Source: Triatoma infestans
Lineage: Eukaryota > Arthropoda > Insecta > Hemiptera > Reduviidae
Length of the DNA stretch: 64,000 nt
NCBI GenBank assembly: GCA_011037195.1
Contig: JAAEAF010000128.1
Location: 124,001-188,000, forward strand
Direction: 5' to 3'
The notes under the pieces are model-generated. The model searched no databases, was not told the DNA's origin, and worked only from the letters and a program-made list of their open reading frames with translations. The position numbers and the translations under genes were made by a program. Shown here in pieces: positions 49,501 through 58,823 of the stretch. The stretch's first letter is position 1; every line of letters begins with the position of its first letter.

Positions 49501-52500
49501 TATTAATTAGAATTAAGTATGTTGTTGGAATTCAGAGTTTTAAGAAATCTGGAGGACGGAAATGATTCTTACTGAAAAGCGTTTTTCAGTTTTCTGCTAT
49601 TTTCTCTATAATGGTTCCAACGATTTTCTTTAAACTTAGAATGAACTGCAATATATAAATGTAAAACTTTTATTTGAAACATTTCTCCTGCTTAAGGGAG
49701 CTATTCTCATTTAAGGCAGATTTTGGGGGAGGGGTAGGGTTATGTTTTCCTCTAAAGTGCTATACAATTCTATCATCTAAGCAAAATTAATTAGAAATAA
49801 ATAGTTTGCCAAAATTCCGAGTTTCAAGAAAATTTGTAAACCGGAAGTGCGTTTTCCCAGACCAGTTTTTTCATAAAATATCGACGAATTTTATTAAATT
49901 TGTTATATTAAGTATAATATTTGTCAATTTAAGTTTGAAAATTTCAGTAAGAGAAAGTTGTGTGAATGTTTCGCACCAGTTTTTTCCATACTGTCATAAG
50001 TGAAAATTGAGAAAATAATAGGGATTAAAATTTCACACTGCAGAATCCCATGAATTATGGGAATCTCATTAGAGGGACTTGTAGAACCATCCGAAACAAC
50101 AGAAGAGGTTATATTGTACATATTTATTATAAACATTAACAGCTTTCTACGGAATTCCACATGATTTAATTTACACCAAAGTGTTGAAAGATTGACGAAG
50201 TCGAAGGCGCTCTTTAAATCCAAAAATAAACCAAACACTTTTCTTTTCTCAGCGTCAATCATTAGAGCGTCAATCATTAATCAGCTGATTGCTTTTTTGA
50301 AGAAGTTGCCAATGAAGAGACATTAGGAATGATAGATATAGATTTACTGGGTTTGGACACCTTGATTTTCCACTTCTTCAAGGAAACTTAGTTGACACTG
50401 TTCTACATTATCAAGCATTGTGTTGCCCACACCTTCACTAGAAATAGCGATACACTTTCAGATAAAGATTTATACAAGTAACACGTGGTATCCCATACAT
50501 CTGATTACGTGTTGTGTGCATTTACGTTCTTAATAGCTGAAAGTAATTGATTAGTGCTAGCACTCCTATCTTGAAAATATTTTCCAGCCTGACTAAATTT
50601 TCGTGTCAATATCTGTGGTTATTGATGATGATAACTACTCATTATAATATTGAAGCTATCTTACTGTCATCAGCCGATGAGCTGTCTAGGCTTCTAAAGT
50701 CAGAAAAGCTAAGCGCAGCGCAGCCTAGATTCGACATCGGAGCCACCGCTTTCGAATTCAGCGCGCTGCCATGAGTTAAACTTATCTCTAAAATTTACTT
50801 ATTAATATTTTTAATTTTTGTTAGAGGAATCGAAACAATTGAGTGCTAAACAAAGAAAATGTGTATTTCCTGATGAAATCAAGTTGGCTACATCACCAGA
50901 ATATTCTTATTGGGCATGTACGTCAGAATGCAGGATGAAATTCGCAATGAAAAAGTGTTCATGTGTGCCATTCTTCTATCATAAAGTTGGTATGATATCA
51001 AAAAGCAGAATAAATAAAAAAAATAAAGTAAATTGAATTTACTTCATGAATTATATCATAAATTGGTCCTTTATTAAGTAATAATTGTTTTCAGATGGGT
51101 TTCCCTATTGCAATCTTGAAGGACTTGTATGCCTTTCAAAATATAAAGGTAATGGAGAAATAAATATAGTGAAATGCAGGCTAGTTTCTAAATGTTGTAA
51201 TTTAATTATTTCTATTTAGAATGCACTATTTTCTAATAAAATTGGCCTCAATATAATTTCTACTATTAATCAGCAAAAAAATTCATCAATGTTTTTCATA
51301 AATGTCTGCATTAAATCCTATTTTCCTTAGCATTATTTGCATGAGACTGATCCAGAAATTTTTTAAAAATAAATTTCAGTTACTATCATCCGCACCACTG
51401 ATATTAAAATTGATTGTTACATGTCATTAAACTATAAATATTTGATGTGATTGAATCCTCAGTGCTGAAAAGATAACAGATTTTTTCCGGGATGACTATA
51501 AAAAAAGTAGGCTGTTGGAAAAAAATCGCTGATAAAACTCTGTTAAAATAACTTTATTTTTAACTTTAACTCAGAGGTATTGTGCTCTAATGCTCACTTT
51601 TGTAGTATGTTGTTTGTACTGTAACTGTAATGATTTATTTCATAAAATTATATAGAAACTTGACATTATTTACAATATATAGAGAGCAGCTAGTAAATAG
51701 CTTTATTCTCCACTAAATGGCAACAGACAGTAGACATAACTTGTTACATTATTGAGGGAAAAAATGTACAAAAACCTCTACCCTAAAGCACATGTATGTT
51801 GTTTTTTTTATTTTAGATGATTTGAAAAATTCTCTAAATTGTCCCTGTGAACTCGGCTGCATGAACACTGTCTATGAAGTAGAAAAACTAGTGGACGCCA
51901 ATCAAAAGTGAGTTGTTTATCAATTCTTAATGTACATTTCATTATATCTTACTGAATTAAATATATGGGATTACTATTCCTACAGTAGATTAGTACATGA
52001 TAGAGGAGGCATTTATTGTTCGTAAAATAACTTTACTATAATTGTCTGCACTATAGGCAGTAATATTTACTAAACATGATTGGTATTAAATAATTCTTTC
52101 TAATTTCGTAGTTGGACGTACTTTACTTTAATTTCTTTCTAATTTTATATGTATGCCCATTTTTCTACAAAGCATTGCCATAACTATATCTGTTTTATTG
52201 GGCAGAAGCAAAAGTCCTGTAGAAATTGGTTTCGTATCATGGCCAATGGTGAGGTACAAGAGAGAAGTACTCTTTGGATGGGTCGATCTTCTAGGTAATG
52301 TTTTATTATTAAAATAAATTTTATTCGTAAAATGTATCGCTGTGTATAAAATCATCTGAATGAAGTCTTTTAAATATCACAAAAAAAAAAAGGTTCAAAT
52401 ATTTTTACGATTTCTTACTGCATTTCTCAACTTTGCTAAATTTTCTTTTAACATAGAATTTGAGTAACTGCCGGATTAGTCCAATGTTTACAAATGGCTC

Positions 52501-55026
52501 TTTAGAGAAAATCCTAAATCACAAGATTTTAACCTCCCTCAGAAGCATCTTAGATAAATTTTCTGGAAAAAATATTTAAATAAGTGTAAGTCACCCAACT
52601 AATATATTAAATAGTAAATAATATATAAATTTAAATAATAATTAAACATCACATAAGTTAAAAATAAAATACACAACCACGTGGACTCAAAAGAATCAGA
52701 AATAAATTTTTAACAAATAACATACATATAATAGAAACTACCAGAAATCAGGAGTTAACTAAATATACAAAATTGACAAGTAACAAAACGTTACATATTA
52801 ATAACGTTTAAAAAAAAAAAAAAATTAACAATGGACGCTTTTAAAAGCAATTTGGACTCTCATGATACTGGAAATCAACTTGTTTATATTACATTATAAT
52901 TAAGGTTGGTGAAATATGTGGACAATAAAATGATAGTAATGTATAAATTTTTACCATAGTAGTATAAAATCTTAATTTGTATTTCAGATCTAAAATTGTA
53001 AACCCCTGATGAGAACACGTGTAGTGTTGAAACGTTCGGTCGTCATATAGAAAAAAATAAAATAACAATGTAAATTATATTTAAATATAATTTCGTTCAG
53101 GCTGGCACTTTAAGGTTCAAAAAACTTTATAATTTTCAAATCCACCCAACTAATTTACACAAGTGCAGTAAATGTACCGTTTAAATAATATAATTTTAGC
53201 CGTTTTCGTTAACATTCGAAAAGCAGAGAAAAACACTAAGTAAAAAAAAAAAAAACATTGCGGTAATAATAGTTTGTGACCAAATCTTCCGTTCGCAACT
53301 TCTCAGAGATCTATCTAATTTAAATATCAAGTATGAACTTAATGGGAGTACCTTTTTACTGGAAGGTATTTGAATAATACTGACTCCCTCCTCACCACAA
53401 ACAAAGCCAAATGCTCATTTGACACACAAACTTCAATTTCTTAAAACCACAATTTTCATGCTAACAGGGATTTCAAAACATATTTTCGGTGAGAACTCAA
53501 TTTTAATAATTGCAGTATGATAATTAAAGTATGAATTGAAGTATTATAATTTAATAGTTCCAAATTTCAATACTCGAATAGAGCAAGAGAAAGTAAAAAG
53601 TAAACAGAGGCAACAGGGGGTGGGGTAGAGGTAGTTAACGCATTAGCTGATTGCTAATCTCTTGGCATCTATCGTTCGTTTGAGCTCTTTTGCACTGGGT
53701 ATATGAACCAAGGCTACATTAATCGAAGAAGCGACTGTTAAACATTTTTAAAATAGTTTTCCGCGCTTTTCTCGAAAGTTGTTCTGATTTTCTTAAAATC
53801 TGCTATACTATATAGGGTTATAGTTTCATTTGAAACATTTTACTGAATAGTTTTTATGGGAGCGTGAACATTAGGTTTTCCTCTGAAGAGTCTTTTCAGT
53901 GTATTGTAGGTTCATCGTCTATATAATACTCAAGATAATTAAATGTTTTGCAAATTCTGACTTTAAAAATGATAAATAGCGAATTAACGGAAGTACCACT
54001 CTCCTGAATTATTATTATTTTCAGTTTTATCGGCAATTTTTCGAAAATCCGGTGATGGACAGTCTTGTCTGCAACGAGAGAAAACTGTCGGAGGCCGGCA
54101 GTGCCGGAGGGCGCCAATGACCATAGATGTTGACGCGCCTTAAATTAAAAAAAAAAAAAAATTCTCGGAAATGGCTTTTAGGATATAAACTAAATAGACA
54201 AGTATAAACATTATTTTTCCATGTAATTTTAGGATGGTAATTCTAACAACTATATAAGTTGTTAAAATCATTTAGTAACATTCCAAGTTTAAAGAAAATT
54301 TGTCGATTAGGACGGTAAGAATTACAAAAAGAGGAAGTCGGAATAATTCACACAGCTGTATGCTTGTAGACTATAAACGTAGAAATACACTGGAATGCAA
54401 TATTGTTAGCCGATTTGCTGTGCAGAAGGAACTAATTACTCTAGCAGTGCTTGTTTGTTTTCAAGACAATCTATAGGGCTTAGTTAGCAGCTGGGAATAT
54501 CTTCACGAACTTTTAAATAAGAGGGATTTATTTGAATATTAGCAAAAATTATTGAAAGTCTAGATATTTTGCCCATTTCTAATAGAAAATGCCAATGCCC
54601 TAACCGTTTTAATAATAACTTAATCGAATAAATAATTATTAAAGGGAAATCTTCTTTTCCTTTCTTTTTATAGTAATCTCTACGTACAATTTTATTTCAA
54701 AATAAAGGATTTTGATCTTTCTTAATATTCCAGTTGCATTCGGCGGGATAGCTGGTTTATTTCTTGGCTTTTCTTTGCTATCTGCTGTCGAAATTGTCTA
54801 CTACTTCACAATGCGAGCTATTTGTATGCTATACAAAGACAAGAACAGATTACAGCAAATGACTGAAGAAGAAGAGAATAGAGAACGACCAAAAGTAGAC
54901 CTCAGTCTCAGACCCAGCTATCAATTCTCTCAGAAAATTAACCAAATTAATCAACACCCTTTTAATCATAAGTTACAAACATCTACCACCAAACAACACT
55001 TTGTGACTTTACCATTTCTTGATTGA
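40395..55026 (+). CDS. ppk: pickpocket-like DEG/ENaC sodium channel subunit, eleven exons, 521 aa
   Basis: Exons: 40395-40540, 40680-40880, 41060-41219, 42668-42813, 48795-48903, 49093-49204, 50825-50989, 51095-51148, 51817-51907, 52206-52294, 54734-55026. All junctions are GT-AG and phases join (1566 nt). DEG/ENaC subunits form trimeric amiloride-sensitive cation channels in the plasma membrane; insect ppk members serve touch, taste and pheromone sensing (family knowledge). Seen: His34-Gly35 gating motif, TM1 at about 50-70, FPGVTVC at 94-100, Cys-rich loop in exons 4-9, TM2 at about 427-448 with GFS filter at 436-438, then a short cytosolic tail. An in-frame TAA three codons before the ATG supports the start. 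No disabling change was found, so the gene looks intact. Introns, mainly the 6-kb fourth, are filled with transposons. Which ppk paralogue it is cannot be told. Confidence 0.93.
40680..40880 (+). CDS. ppk: ppk-like gene, exon 2 (TM1 and FPGVTVC)
   Basis: 201 nt, acceptor ATCGTAG, donor GTAAGT. Encodes TM1 (about residues 50-70), a conserved tryptophan just after it, and the post-TM1 motif WDVPFPGVTVC of ppk proteins. Confidence 0.92.
41060..41219 (+). CDS. ppk: ppk-like gene, exon 3 (extracellular, variable)
   Basis: 160 nt, acceptor ACTTTTAG, donor GTAAGT, phase 2 in and 0 out. Lysine-rich variable part of the extracellular finger region. Supported by splice sites and phase more than by conservation. 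Confidence 0.75.
41755..42305 (+). mobile_element. Helentron-like element in ppk intron 3
   Basis: Diverged copy from the CCCTGAGTCCAAAA phrase to a right end GTAAGAGGAGTCATGCGAGC and a decayed hairpin at about 42260-42300. Confidence 0.5.
42410..42632 (-). mobile_element. tRNA-derived SINE, family 1, next to ppk exon 4
   Basis: Minus-strand copy with A and B boxes (B box GGTTCGAATCC) and a 13-A tail at 42410-42422 after GCCTTAAATT. It ends about 35 bp upstream of ppk exon 4, so branch-point distance is affected. Confidence 0.8.
42668..42813 (+). CDS. ppk: ppk-like gene, exon 4 (Cys-rich loop)
   Basis: Acceptor TACATTCAG, donor GTGAGA. Encodes CEDLIQNCEWKG and GFCYSFNT, both standard ppk ectodomain signatures. 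A SINE lies only about 35 bp upstream of this exon. Confidence 0.9.
44030..44620 (+). mobile_element. Helentron-like element in ppk intron 4
   Basis: Two internal units about 287 bp apart; ends not clear. Confidence 0.5.
45916..45928. repeat. target-site duplication, left copy
   Basis: CTCATTACCTTTA, identical to 47613-47625 on the other side of the LINE. Confidence 0.9.
45929..47612 (-). mobile_element. RNase H-bearing non-LTR retrotransposon, 5'-truncated, in ppk intron 4
   Basis: Inverted relative to ppk. In order: end of the reverse transcriptase (from 47610), C-terminal region (47343-46945), RNase H (46991-46029) with all four acidic residues visible (FTDGSRM, QAEVFAI, CSDSQAAL, GNETADQLA), and a C-terminal knuckle CRLCQEEEEMASHLLFDC. 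One in-frame TGA (47350 region) and one frameshift (46945-46991) disable it. The 3' tail is a TAA-type run at 45929-45941. A 13-bp direct repeat, CTCATTACCTTTA, flanks it exactly. RNase H is found in the I, R1 and LOA-type groups; the clade is not resolved. It is far more GC-rich than its surroundings. Confidence 0.9.
47613..47625. repeat. target-site duplication, right copy
   Basis: CTCATTACCTTTA, identical to 45916-45928; marks the 5'-truncation point of the LINE. Confidence 0.9.
48795..48903 (+). CDS. ppk: ppk-like gene, exon 5
   Basis: 109 nt, acceptor ATATACAG, donor GTGGGT, phase 2 in and 0 out. Ectodomain segment that completes the DWPW tryptophan codon of exon 4. It follows the 6-kb transposon-filled intron. 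Confidence 0.75.
49093..49204 (+). CDS. ppk: ppk-like gene, exon 6 (IYIHSSDELP)
   Basis: 112 nt, acceptor GAATTACAG, donor GTGAGC. Encodes IYIHSSDELPS, matching the V-H-x-P-x-E/D-P strand of ppk ectodomains. Confidence 0.85.
49265..49990 (+). mobile_element. Helentron-like element in ppk intron 6
   Basis: Two tandem units 286 bp apart and an excellent right end (AGTAAGAGAAAGTTGTGTGA, hairpin, CACCAG, T run) at 49947-49985. The left end is missing. Confidence 0.65.
49990..50430 (-). mobile_element. non-LTR retrotransposon fragment, RT (RTE-like wording)
   Basis: Encodes FGLFLDLKSAFDFVNLSTLW (motif A) and HGILQCEILIPIIFSIF (degenerate motif B, normally LQGE-L-P). Lies in ppk intron 6 directly after a Helentron-like right end. 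Confidence 0.65.
50825..50989 (+). CDS. ppk: ppk-like gene, exon 7 (Cys-rich domain)
   Basis: 165 nt, acceptor TTGTTAG, donor GTATGA. Carries RKCVFPDE, then YWACTSECRMKF and KKCSCVPFFY, the thumb-region cysteine pattern diagnostic of ppk channels. Confidence 0.92.
51095..51148 (+). CDS. ppk: ppk-like gene, exon 8 (54-nt exon)
   Basis: Acceptor GTTTTCAG, donor GTAATG, phase 1 in and out. Encodes DGFPYCNLEGLVCLSKYK, supplying two conserved cysteines. Too short for an ORF search. Confidence 0.87.
51817..51907 (+). CDS. ppk: ppk-like gene, exon 9 (NCPCELGCMNTVY)
   Basis: 91 nt, acceptor TATTTTAG, donor GTGAGT. Encodes the C-x-C-x3-C motif followed by Tyr, the last cysteines of the ectodomain. 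Confidence 0.87.
52206..52294 (+). CDS. ppk: ppk-like gene, exon 10 (pre-TM2)
   Basis: 89 nt, acceptor TTGGGCAG, donor GTAATG. Encodes WPMVRYKREVLFGWVDLL, the beta strand and wrist region joining ectodomain and TM2. Confidence 0.9.
52995..53050 (+). ncRNA. hammerhead-ribozyme-like core, copy C
   Basis: CTGATGA (53006), stem AACAC/GTGTT (53014-53028), GAAAC (53029), then TCGGTCGTC. Same extra base after CUGANGA as in copies A and B. In ppk intron 10. Confidence 0.3.
53400..53600 (-). mobile_element. Helentron-like left-part fragment in ppk intron 10
   Basis: Inverted left end (GAGCAAGAGAAAGTA at 53581) with the CGGTGAGAACTCAATTTT phrase. Confidence 0.4.
53680..54340 (+). mobile_element. Helentron-like element split by a SINE
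   Basis: Interior phrases on both sides of a SINE (54048-54161): CGGCAATTTTTCGAAAAT before, TCTCGGAAATGGCTTTTA after, which are adjacent in the reference copy. Ends near 54330. Confidence 0.5.
54048..54161 (+). mobile_element. tRNA-derived SINE, family 1, 5'-truncated
   Basis: Holds only the 3' half (CCGGTGATGGACAG ... ACGCGCCTTAAATT) with a poly-A tail at 54148-54160. TTTTCGAAAAT before and TTCTCGGAAAT after look like a decayed target duplication. Confidence 0.75.
54734..55026 (+). CDS. ppk: ppk-like gene, last exon (TM2, GFS filter, tail)
   Basis: Acceptor ATATTCCAG. Encodes AFGGIAGLFLGFSLLSAVEI: the TM2 start, Gly-Phe-Ser selectivity filter (436-438) and conserved Glu444, then a cytosolic tail of about 70 residues and stop TGA at 55024-55026. 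Confidence 0.93.
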
Positions 55027-55101
55027 TGTAAAATAATCTGTTGATATTGTTGTAGGCTAGAATTTTTTAATTATTTTTAATAGGTAGTTTTTCTTTTATA
55101 A

Positions 55102-55107
55102 AATAAA
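55102..55107 (+). promoter_or_regulatory. candidate polyadenylation signal of the ppk-like gene
   Basis: AATAAA about 76 nt after the stop codon and followed by an A-rich run. Position fits a short 3' UTR. Confidence 0.45.
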
Positions 55108-55579
55108 AAGTAAAAAAAAAAAAGACTAAAAATTGGTATTTCTATAAGAAAACTACCAATTACAAATAATTTACGATCTACCTATTACAAATCTATTAAA
55201 TGAATTATGTCTAAGTGAATAAGATAATAATCTAAAAGTATGAACTTAAACAGTTTGAATCAATGTTAATTTATTTGAATTGCAAGATTTAATTTGAGTG
55301 TTTTTAATTTTAACAATTAGATTTACATGCAAAAATGAAAACTGTTAGTAAAATTTTAGCTGATTTCGTAATATTTAATTTCACTTGTAAAATTTTATAA
55401 GTAGAGGGAAAATGGAGCAGCTGGCGCACGTTTTTTGCGGGGTAATTTCCCCTCCTCCCGAGCATTCTTTGGTTACGGCACTGCCCCATCCCCTCACTTC
55501 ATCCCTTCTTCCATCAATCATCGAACTCGACAAGCACTTAGGCCACGCCCACTTACACCATCCAAAAATGGGTTGGAAG

Positions 55580-56170
55580 GACGGGATAATAGAGTAGTTA
55601 TAAAAACAGACAGCAAAATATCGATCGATGCACTTAAGAACAGAGACTTGCACTGGCCCATATTAGAGGAAATATGACTCACGCTGACTGAAACCGAATG
55701 GAAAGTAAAGGTAGAAGGGGTTAAAGCGCATGTGGCAACAGATGAAAATGAAACTGCAGATAGACTGGCAAAGCAGGTAGTAGCTGAGGACAATTTGCTA
55801 GTGAGCTACCATAAAGCCCCAAGGTCCCATGGTAACGAAGAGAGGTGGGAAGAAGAATGGAGAAAAACTTCAAAAGGACAAATACATACATGCAAACTGT
55901 GCAAGACAGGAGAAAGTTAAGTCACCTAAGAATAGACTATAAAATAACGCAAGAGCTAACGATATCTACATAGCTTTCACATTACTGCAAAGGGTGTCAC
56001 ATCCACACTGCAAATGTAACAACGGAACTACTTAATCTACGACTGTCCACTTCAGAAAAACCTAGAACTAAGATGAACCAAGAAATAGTAACGACAGGAA
56101 ACACCTGGCAGCTACTGATAACTAAAGAATATTTGCCGTCTTTTAAAAAAATCATAAATAAAATAGATAT
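55580..56170 (+). mobile_element. non-LTR retrotransposon fragment, RNase H and zinc knuckle
   Basis: Reads VVIKTDSKISIDALKNRD (Asp motif), then KAHVATDENETADRLAKQVV (final Asp motif), and further on a degraded CKCNN...IYDC knuckle. Stops and frame changes throughout. It lies 0.55 kb downstream of the ppk stop codon. Confidence 0.7.
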
Positions 56171-56186
56171 GAACATATTCTAACTT

Positions 56187-56336
56187 AACCTAACATCCAA
56201 AACGATGACTCCAGTTTCTTTCCACCCCCTCTCCTTAACCTATCATCCCAAACTGATGACAACATTTGCTCTACACCCCTACTCCTTAACCTATCATCCA
56301 AAGCGATGACTCCATTTTCTTTCCACCTCCCTGGCC
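56187..56336 (+). repeat. three imperfect tandem repeats of 50-51 bp
   Basis: Units start with AACCTAWCATCC at 56187, 56237 and 56288 and contain GATGAC and a pyrimidine-rich second half. They may be the 3' UTR of the LINE fragment just upstream. Confidence 0.7.
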
Positions 56337-56924
56337 ATGGTCAGATCAGAAACCACATCCTCACTTTACTCAACACTCTGTCACCACTCACCTTACTCTG
56401 GGCTGGAAGAGTATTTTTTATTTTAACTTTAAATTATTAACTGAGATTCAATCCTACAATCTTTAGGTTGGAAGTCTACCACCTTAACAAGTTGGTCGTA
56501 TTAGTCCTCTCACTAGCTATAGTTTTCAATGTACACTTCTATTCTTAACCCCGCACTATCATCATTTTATTCCCCTCATCGCACTCACAAAAAATTAAAT
56601 TATAGTAAAAAAAAAAAAATATGGTGGAGTGGCATTTAACTTTCACACACAATAATAATAATAAAGAAAATATTTACTCACTCCCTCTTCAGAGCTCCTG
56701 CTGCTGATGCTGCTCTAACAAACCACCGACCACGCACTGAGAACTGAATATCAGACAGGATAACTTACCATTAATGACGGACAGCATTACCCCCATTCCT
56801 ATGACGTCACAGCCAATAGCATTGCCACGCCTTGTTGATTAAATATATATCGAATATTTAATTTTATATATATAACAAAACCCAAATAAAACCAAAATAA
56901 ATACAAGAAACGACGAAAATTTCA

Positions 56925-57213
56925 TTTTTATGATTGAATATCTCGACAACGGTTTGAAATATTGTAGTGAAATTAAAGGCATTTTTCTTCATTTTTTTAA
57001 TAGTTTTCAATACAATAGTAAAAAGTTTGGATCAAAAGGAAATCGCCACTTTCTACCATCGATTTAAGGTATAAGGCGGCAGTATCAAAAAACACTAACA
57101 CCATCATAAATATAGCGAAAATACTTCAACAAACCTTATGTTCACTTCTAGATATCTTCCTTCGTTCAAGAGTTATTTCAAAAGTGGCCGTTTAAATGGG
57201 ACACCCAGTATAT
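56925..57213 (+). repeat. Tc1-like element end, copy 2
   Basis: Same sequence as 20915-21200, with ATCTCGACAACGGTTTGAAA at the start and GGGACACCCAGTATATA at the end. No transposase text lies next to it. Confidence 0.6.
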
Positions 57214-57219
57214 ATCTCT

Positions 57220-58580
57220 CGCTACCTAATTTCTATTATTATTTGTAAAGTCCTTGCAGTTTGTGCATTTCTCTCATTATACAGTGTTCAGCACTTATTC
57301 TAGTTTTTTCTCTAAAACCCAATTACTCTAATTCTCTCTCCTTCTCACATCCATTATACTTAATTCCATTTCTTGAGGCTGAGTTTTATAAGTCGACCGA
57401 AATATTTCAACAACGAAATGAGTGCAATAGAAGCGGTGTACATTCAAAGTAAACACATTTAAGAGATAGGTTGGGAAGATTGCTTGTTTACTTCCTATTT
57501 GGCACACGGTTAATGCTTATTACTTGTTGGTTTAATTTATTTTATACTAAAATTCCTTTTAAAGAAAGAAATGTCTTTTGAAACATTGCATTCTAACCAA
57601 TTACTTAGTATATGTAGGTATCCTCCCCTTTACGTAACTATATAATAATTTGAACCTTTATGTAAACGATGGCTTTTATTTTCTTTCGACTACAATCGGG
57701 AATACCGTTCCTTCGGTTGGTTAGCGAAGCGGTCTTTTATAGCCGAGGTATTCTGCGCAGTACAAATCTGGCTGCCCATTGGCTTCCTCGGTTTGCACTA
57801 CTATAGAGCCTCTCCACTCTACGCACTCAGCCCACTGCAGTGGCCAAAAACCCAGGTTCTAAGAAGAAAGCAAATTAGAAAGTCATTGAATTTCGTGAAG
57901 AACTAAAAAAAAAAAATCATTTAGTAAAAGCCGGGTCTAGGCCAATGTTGGTGCCTGCAACGAAACTTTTGACTGTTGCCAGGAGCATTTACAGAAACGG
58001 ATGTAGCAAAGCAGATACTGAACCAAGATAGTTTTTGAAAATTATGTGCTTTCTGAAAAATCTTTCGGAAACATTAAGGTATAAAGCCTACATATTATGG
58101 GACTGGTCTGAAAACATTGGATTTCCAGACCTACAAGGCATCAATTTCCACTACAGTTCATCCATCACCAGAGTTTGAGATGGAATTATTTTCATTTTCA
58201 TTGGGATCAGCTACGAAATACAGAATTATATTCTAGTCTAAAACTGGTTCAGTCGGTTTAAACTATCACAAAAATTAGAAAAATAAAAACATCAAGAACC
58301 ATAAACAAAAAACAATTCTAATTGATCGTCATTTTCCACATTTTATTCAGTATGGAAAGATTAAGATAGGTCTACAGGTTAAAAGCCAGGCTTAGCAAAC
58401 TGACAAGAAACTGCTAACTTTATGTGGTTTAACATACTCTTGCAGAAATGTAAACAAGTGGAAATTGATCCCTTGTAGGTGCTAGGGAAATCCAACTAAG
58501 TGTATACACCTTTAGAAAAGTTAGCACAATGTTTTACAGTTATCCGAGCTAATAATGACGCATGCACAAACTCATGGTCA
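57220..58580. other. no gene recognised
   Basis: A GC-richer stretch at 57690-57860 looks like an old repeat but matches nothing else in the window. Confidence 0.5.
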
Positions 58581-58583
58581 TGG

Positions 58584-58823
58584 TTAGTTTTCAAAATATT
58601 TTGCTATGATTTGGTTTTCTGACTTCTGAAGTGTTAAAGGCCTTGCATTTGTTTGGTCGCTGTAATCATTTTGCCGGTAAAATGTGATTACATAACCGTT
58701 CAGTTCTTCTGAGATTTCTGCAGAGGGGAGACTGGTTAGAAGCATTGTTACGTTTGCTACTCTGATTAGTGGGTTGTTTTTTGTCAGGTGTACTTGTGTT
58801 GATACCCAGTCGGAATATACTCG
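58584..58823 (-). CDS. exon-like ORF of the unrecognised minus-strand gene (last exon)
   Basis: 79 codons and a stop after a TTTGTTGCAG acceptor, beginning RVYSDWVSTQVHL. Phase 0 matches the preceding donor. Confidence 0.4.
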   Translation of the reverse strand, partial: RVYSDWVSTQVHLTKNNPLIRVANVTMLLTSLPSAEISEELNGYVITFYRQNDYSDQTNARPLTLQKSENQIIAKYFEN

